NCBI GenBank assembly: GCA_028869725.1
Contig: JAGWRJ010000614.1
Location: 1-5,430, forward strand
Length of the DNA: 5,430 bases
Direction of reading: 5' to 3'
Source of the DNA: Alphaproteobacteria bacterium
GTDB taxonomy: Bacteria > Pseudomonadota > Alphaproteobacteria > Micropepsales > Micropepsaceae
Under the pieces are notes generated by a model, which did not search any database, was not told the origin of the DNA, and worked only from the letters and a program-made list of their open reading frames with translations. The translations under genes and the position numbers were made by a program. This document shows positions 1-5,178 of this stretch, piece by piece. Numbering within the stretch: position 1 is the first letter of the stretch; every line of letters begins with the position of its first letter.

Positions 1-955
1 TCGATCGTGCGGCGCGACAACGGACAAAGTTACGAGGAGTTCCTGACAGGATTGGCTCAGCAGTCGGGGATCGCGACACCGGCGCGGGAGGACTTGGCGC
101 GGGTGGATCGGAAGCGGAAAAAGAAGGCGTCGAACGACGATTGGGTGAACCCGCATGATCCGGACGCGCGCATTACGAAGATGAAGGACGGGCGTACCCA
201 TCTGGCGCACAAGGCCGAGCACGCGGTGGACCTGGACACGGGCGCGGTCGTGGCGGTGACGTTGCAGCAAGCCGATAAGGGCGACACAACCACGTTGGAT
301 CTGACGCTGTCGGGAGCGGGCGTTGCGGTGGCGGAGTTGGCGGTGCGCGAAGCCGAGTTGCACCCTGAAGCTGAGCCCAAGGTGAACGTAGAGGGCATTG
401 AAGAGCTGGTGGCCGACAAGGGTTATCACAGCGGCGCGTTGTTGGAGCGGGTCAAGGGAAACCAGGTGCGCAGTTATATTCCGGAGCGGCAACAGAAAGG
501 ACGGCGTAACTGGGAGGGCAAGGCCGGACAGCAGCAGGCGGTGTACGCGAACCGGCAGCGGGTGCGGGGCAACTACGGCAAGGGCCTACTGAGACGGCGC
601 GGCGAACTGGTGGAACGCAGCTTCGCTCACTGCTACGACACGGGAGGCATGCGGCGCACCCATCTTCGCAAACATGACAACATCCTCAAGCGGCAGTTAA
701 TTCATGTGGGCGCCTTCAATCTGAGCTTGATTTTCCGCCGTCTGCTGGGCGCCGGCACGCCGCGGGAGTGGTACAGCCTGGGAAAGAGCCTGTTCTTGTT
801 CCTGAGCGCACTATTTACGCGCCAGCAGGGGCGAATCCGGCCGTGCCGAGAGCATATCCCCGCTCCGCTGCCGATCTTGCCCCTGCCAAATCGGCTTCTC
901 CGACTCGCACCAGCACATGCCGCAGATTCGCTACTTGCACCACGGGCTGTTAGGG
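1..955 (+). mobile_element. 3' part of an IS1182-type insertion sequence
   Basis: The left part of the window is the interior and right end of an insertion sequence; its left end lies outside. The right boundary is inferred from two signs that agree. Recognisable coding sequence of the interrupted minus-strand gene stops around 950-957. A possible transposase C-terminus ending TTGC-stop occurs in another frame at 951-953 (TAG). The terminal inverted repeat and target duplication cannot be verified because the left end is missing. The element abuts a gene it appears to have disrupted, so it is an insertion or a later rearrangement breakpoint. Family assignment rests on the transposase; the boundary is uncertain by some tens of bases. 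Confidence 0.7.
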
Positions 956-1182
956 AGAATCTGGCCATCAGGCAAGCGAACGATCTGCATCGTCTTGGCA
1001 ACAACGGCATCCCCCGATTTTGCCTTTCCCGCATCAAGCGTGCGCGTGAATTGCACTGGAAATGCGGTAGAGGCAGGAAGCACCGTTGCGTGGCACAACT
1101 TGCCGCTTATTCCAATACTAAGGATTCCTGCAATCAGGGCTATCGTTCTCGCACAAGTCAACCAGTTTACGCGTGCCTGTGA
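1..1182 (+). CDS. IS1182-type DDE transposase, 5'-partial, with aberrant C-terminal read-through
   Basis: The protein catalyses cut-and-paste movement of its IS. The frame is open from the window edge, so the N-terminal part and first catalytic Asp are missing; the GTG at 7 is internal. Counting from that codon, the family-typical stretch DPDARITKMKDGRTHLAHKA lies at residues 51-70. The second catalytic Asp is D137 in ADKGYHS, and the catalytic Glu is E203 in RRRGELVERSFAH. KHDNILKRQLIHVGAFNLSL and a GTPR motif (residues 250-253) follow. Homology-like sequence ends around residue 275 (base about 830). Beyond that the frame stays open to 1182 and runs antisense through the truncated gene at 931-1260, so this tail is not genuine transposase. 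A frameshift into the frame ending at 951-953 would give a more natural C-terminus. The copy is therefore probably damaged. Family certain, 3' end uncertain. Confidence 0.8.
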   Translation, partial: SIVRRDNGQSYEEFLTGLAQQSGIATPAREDLARVDRKRKKKASNDDWVNPHDPDARITKMKDGRTHLAHKAEHAVDLDTGAVVAVTLQQADKGDTTTLDLTLSGAGVAVAELAVREAELHPEAEPKVNVEGIEELVADKGYHSGALLERVKGNQVRSYIPERQQKGRRNWEGKAGQQQAVYANRQRVRGNYGKGLLRRRGELVERSFAHCYDTGGMRRTHLRKHDNILKRQLIHVGAFNLSLIFRRLLGAGTPREWYSLGKSLFLFLSALFTRQQGRIRPCREHIPAPLPILPLPNRLLRLAPAHAADSLLAPRAVRENLAIRQANDLHRLGNNGIPRFCLSRIKRARELHWKCGRGRKHRCVAQLAAYSNTKDSCNQGYRSRTSQPVYACL

Positions 1183-1260
1183 ACCGGCTTCGTCGCGAAG
1201 ATTGCACCGTGTGGCCGCGGGCAGCGCACAGAGATTTCCTTCATTATTACTTCCAGACAT
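931..1260 (-). pseudogene. Truncated secreted hypothetical protein, 3' end removed by the IS
   Basis: The start is ATG at 1258-1260, preceded by GAGGA a few bases upstream, which favours it over the in-frame ATG at 1291-1293. The 109-residue product has a long N-terminal stretch, a hydrophobic segment at residues 39-52 (TIALIAGILSIGIS) and a possible signal-peptidase site near CHA at 56-58. The mature part begins with a conserved-looking module, residues 67-103 (FPVQFTRTLDAGKAKSGDAV followed by AKTM and RLPDGQILP). Similar modules are familiar to me from acidobacterial secreted proteins, where the chain continues with a glycine- and valine-rich strand; I cannot verify this here. After ILP the reading turns into NSPWCK and stops at 931, inside IS sequence. 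The gene is thus cut off, and antisense transcription from the transposase may also cross it. Function unknown. Confidence 0.6.
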
Positions 1261-1499
1261 TTTGTTTCCTCGTTTCGCTTTGTCCCATTTCATCCGGCAA
1301 CGTCAGCAGTAGACGGCGAACTGTCGCTGTCAAACTGTGCAGTCGCCTCCGTTTGCGTTTGTATGACGCCTGGTGCCCCGATATTTATCTGTGAGCCACG
1401 GGAATGTGGGTGGAAGATAAGGCGGAGGGCAACATTGAAGGTCATTCACGCGCCAGAGAGCGCACAAGGGGCGAAGAAGCTGAAACGATGAACGAGGCC
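1261..1499. other. Gene-poor stretch upstream of the truncated gene
   Basis: No convincing coding region is visible between the start of the truncated gene and the small secreted ORF; the short open frames here lack a ribosome binding site. On the minus strand a perfect TTGACA lies at 1333-1328 and could be the -35 of the truncated gene's promoter, but no good -10 follows at 16-18 bp. I see no RNA gene or repeat array. Confidence 0.4.
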
Positions 1500-1517
1500 A
1501 CGCCTCAGAAGAGGCGT
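1500..1517 (-). terminator. Short hairpin over the stop of the small secreted ORF
   Basis: ACGCCTC (1500-1506) and GAGGCGT (1511-1517) form a perfect 7-bp stem with an AGAA loop. It covers the TGA at 1505-1507 of the minus-strand ORF. Read on the minus strand no U-tract follows directly, so it is at best a weak or Rho-assisted terminator. Confidence 0.3.
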
Positions 1518-1693
1518 CGCAGGAGATCCTGGACGAACAATCGCGGTGCTATGGCGTGCTGCCACTCGCCTTGGTAGCCCAGAAAGATTCCTTGGGCATC
1601 GGCCTTTTGTGCCGGGCTGGGCTGCGCGGACGAAGGGATTGCAAACACGAAGACAGAGATGAATGCGACGAAAACAGATGCAACGCGAGACAT
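1505..1693 (-). CDS. Small signal-peptide protein, probably a truncated gene
   Basis: A 62-residue product starts at ATG 1691-1693, with GAGGAA about six bases upstream, a convincing ribosome binding site. Residues 1-23 (MSRVASVFVAFISVFVFAIPSSA) form a textbook secretory signal with cleavage expected after SSA. The mature part starts QPSPAQKADAQ, continues IFLGYQGEWQH and ends APRLFVQDLLRRLF. Only about 39 mature residues remain, too few for the usual folded periplasmic domain, so I suspect a deletion or frameshift has removed most of the gene. It lies 71 bp downstream of the TetR gene on the same strand and could be co-transcribed with it. I do not recognise the family. The alternative is a genuine small exported peptide. 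Confidence 0.5.
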   Translation of the reverse strand: MSRVASVFVAFISVFVFAIPSSAQPSPAQKADAQGIFLGYQGEWQHAIAPRLFVQDLLRRLF

Positions 1694-1725
1694 GGCAGTT
1701 CCTCTTCACAGTTGTTCCTTGGCTG

Positions 1726-1739
1726 TGCCGATGTCGGCA
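1726..1739. repeat. 14-bp palindrome downstream of the TetR gene
   Basis: TGCCGA (1726-1731) and TCGGCA (1734-1739) are a perfect 6-bp inverted repeat with a 2-base centre. It begins 25 bp past the TetR stop codon and sits upstream of the small secreted ORF. It is too short and tight-looped to be a terminator. It could be a protein-binding dyad or chance. Confidence 0.3.
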
Positions 1740-1764
1740 ACGAAACTTGCTTCCAGGGCGTGCA

Positions 1765-2346
1765 TCACTCCAGTAGCTCAAGAACCTGGGCGACTATAGG
1801 CTCGGTTTGCTCCGGGGTTGGACCTGTGGTGCCCAGGACGCGCAACCCCCAAATAAAAACCATCAGCGTTGCAGCAAGAGCGTGAATATCTTTCCCCTGG
1901 GAGAGATGACCCTCTGCTTGGGCCCGTTCAAGCGTGCTCAGAAGGCTTGCTTCGATGCTTTGGAAATTGGCGCGAATGAGTTTTCGCGCAGCCCTGTCAT
2001 GACGAGCGACCTCGAGAGCCGAGTTGACGAGGAAACAACTGCGTTTCCCGGACGGTCCTGCAACAGTGGCCGCGAGTTGGCGGAAGAAGTCGCGAATCGC
2101 GTCGAGGGGATTACTATGTTTGGCAAGTTGGCGTTCGACGCTGGCCCGATTGAAATCACCATACAGATCGAGCGCCGCGAGAAACAGATCTTGCTTTGAT
2201 TGGAAGGCCGCGTAGATGCTACCGGGATTGAGGCCTGTGATACGAACAATTTCAGCCATGCCAGTAGCCTCATAGCCGTGCTCCCAGAAAGCTCTCATCG
2301 CTTTCTTGACGACCTCTTCCCGTCTGTATGTAGCCGTACGCGCCAT
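1765..2346 (-). CDS. TetR/AcrR-family transcriptional regulator
   Basis: This is a one-component DNA-binding repressor of the TetR family, 193 residues if started at ATG 2344-2346 (MARTATYRREEV). An in-frame ATG at 2367 and GTG at 2385 would add 7 or 13 residues. I prefer 2346 because the family's N-terminal helix begins right there, although the AAAGGA 12 bases upstream is a distant ribosome binding site. The TetR_N helix-turn-helix spans roughly residues 10-56, with the recognition part at GLNPGSIYAAFQSKQDLF. The rest is the helical ligand and dimer domain. The only cysteine, C104 in GKRSCFLVNSALE, falls where NemR carries its redox-sensing Cys106. The gene is divergent from the peroxiredoxin-like gene, with a palindromic operator between them, so it probably represses both itself and that neighbour. 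The inducer is unknown; a thiol-reactive or oxidising signal is inference. Confidence 0.92.
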   Translation of the reverse strand: MARTATYRREEVVKKAMRAFWEHGYEATGMAEIVRITGLNPGSIYAAFQSKQDLFLAALDLYGDFNRASVERQLAKHSNPLDAIRDFFRQLAATVAGPSGKRSCFLVNSALEVARHDRAARKLIRANFQSIEASLLSTLERAQAEGHLSQGKDIHALAATLMVFIWGLRVLGTTGPTPEQTEPIVAQVLELLE

Positions 2347-2382
2347 AGGAAATGTTGTTCCTTTCATGATAACCGAATCAGC

Positions 2383-2412
2383 CACATATTGGAACGTTCA
2401 TTCAAATATGTG
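2383..2412. promoter_or_regulatory. Probable TetR operator: 30-bp imperfect palindrome
   Basis: Outer arms CACATATT (2383-2390) and AATATGTG (2405-2412) are perfect inverted repeats. Folded about its centre, the whole 30 bp matches at 12 of 15 positions. The inner part reads GGAACGTTCATTC, with GAACGTTC (2392-2399) itself palindromic. A-T-rich arms around a GAAC/GTTC-type core are typical of TetR-family operators. It sits in the gap between the divergent regulator and peroxiredoxin-like genes and overlaps the probable promoter of the latter, so occupancy would block transcription. Confidence 0.65.
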
Positions 2413-2419
2413 ATAGGAT
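2389..2419 (+). promoter_or_regulatory. Possible promoter of the peroxiredoxin-like gene
   Basis: A TTGGAA box (2389-2394) is followed after 19 bp by TAGGAT (2414-2419), a partial match to sigma-70 type -35 and -10 elements. The spacing is long and both boxes are imperfect. The operator palindrome covers the -35 and most of the spacer. Treat the exact boxes as tentative. Confidence 0.35.
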
Positions 2420-2456
2420 TCGAAAGTTGAATGACTCGTATCGTGGAGAAGATCAA

Positions 2457-3104
2457 ATGCCCACATTGAGTGAGAATATTCAGTCCTTCAAGGCGCAGTT
2501 CCTAGACAACGCGCCGACGGAGGTCGTAGCCACCATGAATGCGGCGACCGAGGCGCTTCTGGCGTCCGGGATCGAGAATCGGGCACTGGGCGCGGGAGAC
2601 AAATTGCCGGATTTCGAGCTGCCCAATCAGCACGGAGAAAAGAAGAGAATTTACTCGTATCTGGAGCAGGGACCGGTTGTGTTGAACATCTACCGCGGAG
2701 GGTGGTGCCCGTACTGCAACCTCGAGATGAAAGCGCTGATCGATATACTCCCGGAGATCAGGGCACGAGGTGCACACCTGGTGGGTCTGGCTCCGGAGAC
2801 GCCGGACAAGGCGGCGGAGACAAGCAGCAAGAATCGAGCGAACTTCGACATTCTGAGCGACACGGGCAATCACGTATCGGGGAAGATGGGTCTGGTCTTT
2901 GAACTGTCAGAGAGCCTGCGTCCGTTGTGCAAGCAGTTTGGCATTGATATCCCAGCACACAACGGGGACGAGACCTTCAAGCTGCCCCTGCCGGCAACAT
3001 ACATTGTCCGCAAGGACGGGGTGATTGCCTACGGCTTTGCCAAAGCCGATTACACGCTACGCATGGAACCGGCAGAGGTTCTCGCGCAGTTGGACGCGCT
3101 CTAA
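2457..3104 (+). CDS. Peroxiredoxin-like protein (AhpC/TSA, thioredoxin fold) with CPYC active site
   Basis: The predicted product is a cytoplasmic thiol peroxidase or thiol-disulfide reductase of the AhpC/TSA group, 215 residues. The start is ATG 2457, with GGAG at 2445-2448; an upstream in-frame ATG at 2427 lacks a ribosome binding site. There is no signal peptide. Residues 1-45 form a helical N-terminal extension. The thioredoxin fold begins near GDKLPDFELPNQHGEK (47-62). YRGGWCPYC places two cysteines at 84 and 87, a CxxC like glutaredoxins, where classical peroxiredoxins have a single peroxidatic cysteine after TxxC. P179 in LPLPATYIV is the expected cis-proline region. C158 (RPLCKQFG) is a third cysteine that could resolve. 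It is divergent from the TetR gene, with a shared operator. Peroxidase activity itself is not proven by sequence; a reductase role is the main alternative. Confidence 0.92.
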   Translation: MPTLSENIQSFKAQFLDNAPTEVVATMNAATEALLASGIENRALGAGDKLPDFELPNQHGEKKRIYSYLEQGPVVLNIYRGGWCPYCNLEMKALIDILPEIRARGAHLVGLAPETPDKAAETSSKNRANFDILSDTGNHVSGKMGLVFELSESLRPLCKQFGIDIPAHNGDETFKLPLPATYIVRKDGVIAYGFAKADYTLRMEPAEVLAQLDAL

Positions 3105-3126
3105 TCCCAAAATGGAATCAAGAATG

Positions 3127-3153
3127 AGGTGGCCTGAAGACGGCAGGCCACCT
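3127..3153 (+). terminator. Strong hairpin after the peroxiredoxin-like gene
   Basis: AGGTGGCCTG (3127-3136) and CAGGCCACCT (3144-3153) are a perfect 10-bp inverted repeat around a 7-base loop AAGACGG. It begins 22 bases after the stop of the peroxiredoxin-like gene. The stem is GC-rich and stable, but no T-tract follows on the plus strand, so it is either a U-less terminator or an RNA-stabilising 3' hairpin. It separates this gene from the membrane-protein gene downstream. Confidence 0.5.
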
Positions 3154-3280
3154 GGCAGCCCGTCGAGAATCAGTGCGATGCATGTACATAGGCAGTCGAA
3201 GGCACCCGAGCCGCTGCAGTCAAGTAGTCGACAACACCTCAACCTGCCTTACCCAGCAGACTCACGTGATCGATACGGAA

Positions 3281-4306
3281 ATGCACAAGCCACACATTCG
3301 CCTACTGAAGCACCTGAGGGACTCTCGGCGCGGAGCAGAACTCCTCGCTGTTGTTTATATAGCAGTAATCTCTTTCAGCGCGAACAGGTTTCATCTCTTT
3401 TTTCTCTTGTTTCCAGAATTGGGGGCACTTGCGGCCGACGTTCTGACGCGGCCGAACGGAGCGTGGGCACGGGAACCGTGGAAGCTGGTCATAACACCCA
3501 CTGCAACAGCAGTGGTCGGCATTGTCATAGGCCGGCAACTTCCATATGGTGTTTTCGGCATACTCATCACGATCGCTCTCAGTATCGGAGTTATCTTCCT
3601 CCTGCGCTCTTCAGTCGCGCCGGCGATCTCGGCTGGTGTCCTGCCACTCGTTCTCGACGTGAAAACCTGGCTTTACCCACTGTCCATTCTGTTTGGATTG
3701 TGCATCCTGGCAGTGGTCCTGTTCGTCTGGAAACGGAGCGGATGGAGCAAAACCCTCCTCGTGAGACACAGTGTAGAGACGGAAGCGATTGAAGTCCTCG
3801 AGAGCGCTCCGCTCGGGAAGAAGTGGCTTTTAGCACTACTCATCTTTACGGGCGTAGTCGGGACAATTGCCCAATTTACAGGCCTTCGCTTCATTCTGTT
3901 CCCGCCTCTTGTCGTTATGGCGTATGAAATGTTCGCTCACCCGCACACGTGTGCGTGGGCAAAGCCCCCATTTGAATTCCCGATTGCTTGTTTCCTTGCT
4001 GCAGGCGTTGGCGTCGCGCTTGATCGATGGCTCGGTGTGACCCCGGTTGCAGTGGCCATCACGCTCGGAATTTGCATCCTGGTTGTCAGAGCTTTCCGGT
4101 TGAGGATGCCTCCGGCATTGTCAATCGGTCTGCTTCCCTTTGTCATGGCCGCTCCAACATTCATTTACGTGGTTTCCGTAGGAATTGGCGCTGCGGCTCT
4201 CACCGGAGCCTTCGTCCTCTTCCAAAAGACGCTGGCTTTTCCGGTTCACCGGATGCCCGCTGGCAAGTCACATGAGAAACCAGAAATTGGACAGTTTCTT
4301 CCGTAG
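3281..4306 (+). CDS. Polytopic membrane protein of two HPP-like repeats
   Basis: This is an integral inner-membrane protein of 341 residues if started at ATG 3281 (MHKPHIRLLKHLRDSRRG), a basic cytoplasmic lead-in. The frame is open further upstream to ATG 3173, but those residues look non-coding. No strong ribosome binding site supports either choice. About six hydrophobic segments lie at residues 19-150 and about six more at 181-314. The halves align: LFPELGALAADVLTRPNGAW (43-62) with LFPPLVVMAYEMFAHPHTCAW (206-226), and SVAPAISAGVLPLV (111-124) with RMPPALSIGLLPFV (275-288). The latter motif sits where HPP-family membrane proteins (Pfam HPP) carry their HPPAGA signature, here degenerate. 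The halves are joined by a charged loop at 151-180 (SVETEAIEVLESAPLGKK). Some HPP proteins have been linked to nitrite transport; substrate here is unknown. It converges on merR, with no clear promoter seen. Confidence 0.8.
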   Translation: MHKPHIRLLKHLRDSRRGAELLAVVYIAVISFSANRFHLFFLLFPELGALAADVLTRPNGAWAREPWKLVITPTATAVVGIVIGRQLPYGVFGILITIALSIGVIFLLRSSVAPAISAGVLPLVLDVKTWLYPLSILFGLCILAVVLFVWKRSGWSKTLLVRHSVETEAIEVLESAPLGKKWLLALLIFTGVVGTIAQFTGLRFILFPPLVVMAYEMFAHPHTCAWAKPPFEFPIACFLAAGVGVALDRWLGVTPVAVAITLGICILVVRAFRLRMPPALSIGLLPFVMAAPTFIYVVSVGIGAAALTGAFVLFQKTLAFPVHRMPAGKSHEKPEIGQFLP

Positions 4307-4351
4307 TCGCACAACGGCACGGTTCCTGCGGTGTTGATTGCCCTCAATACG

Positions 4352-4750
4352 TCAGTCCGCGATGAGAGACTCAATGATGGGGCAGGTTCCTCGTTTGTGT
4401 TTGAGCTCGCACTGGCGGATCATTTGTCTCAAAGCGTCGCGGATGGATTCTAGGTCTGCGATCTTGTCTTCCACGAGATGCAGTTTGGCGAGCGCGAGGT
4501 CGTGGGTAACACTGCAGGTTTGGGGCCCGTCCAGCTTGAGCAGGCCGGCTATGTCGTTCAAACTGAAGCCGAGCGTTTGCGCCCGCTTGATGAAGCGGAC
4601 GCGCCTGGCATCCGCGGCCGTGTATTCCCGGTATCCCGACAAAGGGCGATCTGGTTCCTGCAGTAGCCCGGAACGCTGGTAAAAGCGGATAGTTTCCACA
4701 CCCACTTCGGCGGCCTCGGCCAATTTTCCGATGGTCATTCGTGATTTCAT
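4352..4750 (-). CDS. merR: MerR, mercury-responsive transcriptional regulator
   Basis: This is the Hg(II)-sensing MerR dimer that binds merO and twists the long-spacer merT promoter to activate it. The product is 132 residues from ATG 4748-4750 (MKSRMTIGKLAEAAEVGVET). GGAG lies six bases upstream of this start and not before the alternative ATG at 4736-4738. The winged helix-turn-helix (residues 5-75) includes IRFYQRSGLLQEPDRPLSGYREY and LGFSLNDIAGLLKLD. A long dimerisation helix covers about 80-115. Cysteines 79, 114 and 123 are spaced 35 and 9 apart, exactly as C82, C117 and C126 of Tn501 MerR, which bind Hg(II). This makes mercury specificity much more likely than a zinc, copper or lead sensor. 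It is divergent from merT over a shared operator. The start is unusually close to merO, so the ribosome binding site lies inside the operator arm. Confidence 0.95.
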   Translation of the reverse strand: MKSRMTIGKLAEAAEVGVETIRFYQRSGLLQEPDRPLSGYREYTAADARRVRFIKRAQTLGFSLNDIAGLLKLDGPQTCSVTHDLALAKLHLVEDKIADLESIRDALRQMIRQCELKHKRGTCPIIESLIAD

Positions 4751-4752
4751 GC

Positions 4753-4784
4753 TTGACTCCGTACCCACGTACGGAGAGTACTCT
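4753..4784 (+). promoter_or_regulatory. merOP: merT promoter with MerR operator dyad
   Basis: The -35 box TTGACT (4753-4758) is followed by the operator dyad CTCCGTAC (4757-4764), centre CCAC, GTACGGAG (4769-4776), a perfect 8-bp inverted repeat. Tn501 has the same arrangement and also a 4-base centre. The best -10 is TACTCT (4779-4784), giving a 20-bp spacer; in Tn501 it is 19 bp. Over-long spacers are the hallmark of promoters that MerR-family proteins activate by DNA distortion. AGAGTACTCT (4775-4784), a perfect 10-bp palindrome, overlaps the end of the dyad and the -10. Confidence 0.85.
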
Positions 4785-4785
4785 G

Positions 4786-4791
4786 ATTTTA
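4786..4791 (-). promoter_or_regulatory. Possible -10 box of merR
   Basis: Read on the minus strand these bases are TAAAAT, a five-of-six match to TATAAT. A transcript starting about 7 bases downstream (near 4779) would begin just before the operator dyad and reach the merR ATG after a leader of about 29 bases. No good -35 is visible at normal spacing. MerR bound at merO would repress this promoter, as in classical mer autoregulation. Confidence 0.45.
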
Positions 4792-4812
4792 GAGGAAAGG
4801 AAAAGAAGGCGC

Positions 4813-5178
4813 ATGGCATCTGAAAACATGACATCTGAGAAATCGAAGTCCGGGATATTGGCGCTGGGAGGTCTGGCGGCAATTCTCGCCTCGACCTGCT
4901 GCCTGGGGCCGCTGGTGCTAATCGCCCTCGGTTTCAGCGGCGCGTGGATCGGCAATTTGACGGTTCTCGAACCCTATCGACCGGTATTCATCGCTGTGGC
5001 GCTGGTTGCGTTGTACTTTGCCTGGCGGCGTATCTATCGTCCGGCGGAGAAATGCCTGCCCGGCGAAGTCTGCGCGCTGCCGCGGACAAAACGGCTGTAT
5101 AAGATTCTGTTCTGGGTCGTCGCCGGACTGGTGTTGATCGCACTTGCGTTTCCGTATGTTGCACCGCTGTTTTACTAA
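4813..5178 (+). CDS. merT: MerT, inner-membrane mercuric ion transporter
   Basis: MerT carries Hg(II) across the inner membrane to the cytoplasmic reductase. The product is 121 residues from ATG 4813, slightly longer than the 116 of Tn501 MerT because of an extended start (MASENMTSEKSKSG). AGAAGG directly before it and AGGAAAGG further up provide purine-rich ribosome binding options. Three membrane segments lie near 15-40, 57-73 and 98-116. The vicinal pair C29-C30 in ASTCCLGP sits in the first segment and accepts Hg(II). The second pair C81 and C87 (CLPGEVCALP) lies in the cytoplasmic loop with the same six-residue offset as C76 and C82 of Tn501. The stretch through GFSGAWIGNLTVLEPYRP is nearly identical, from memory, to proteobacterial MerT, which suggests horizontal transfer. 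It is preceded by merOP and followed after 56 bp by the flavoprotein gene; no merP lies between. Confidence 0.95.
   Translation: MASENMTSEKSKSGILALGGLAAILASTCCLGPLVLIALGFSGAWIGNLTVLEPYRPVFIAVALVALYFAWRRIYRPAEKCLPGEVCALPRTKRLYKILFWVVAGLVLIALAFPYVAPLFY

Noticed and set aside
57..419. Open frame of 120 codons on the minus strand
   Set aside because: It lies antisense to well-conserved transposase codons, is rich in Ser, Ala and Thr as expected of a GC-rich shadow frame, and has no ribosome binding site.
1446..1781. Open frame of 111 codons on the minus strand overlapping the small secreted ORF
   Set aside because: No start signal or recognisable motif. The overlapping frame with a ribosome binding site and signal peptide is the better choice.
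3025..3792. Open frame of 255 codons overlapping the peroxiredoxin-like and membrane-protein genes
   Set aside because: It is out of frame with two supported genes, has a low-complexity Arg/Ser-rich composition and no domain motif.
4307..4351. Bidirectional terminator between the convergent membrane-protein and merR genes
   Set aside because: Only short imperfect inverted repeats and no T-tract in the 45 bp, not enough to call a terminator.
4371..4955. Open frame of 194 codons on the minus strand over merR
   Set aside because: It is in another frame across merR and the merT start; the merR frame carries all diagnostic motifs and this one has none.
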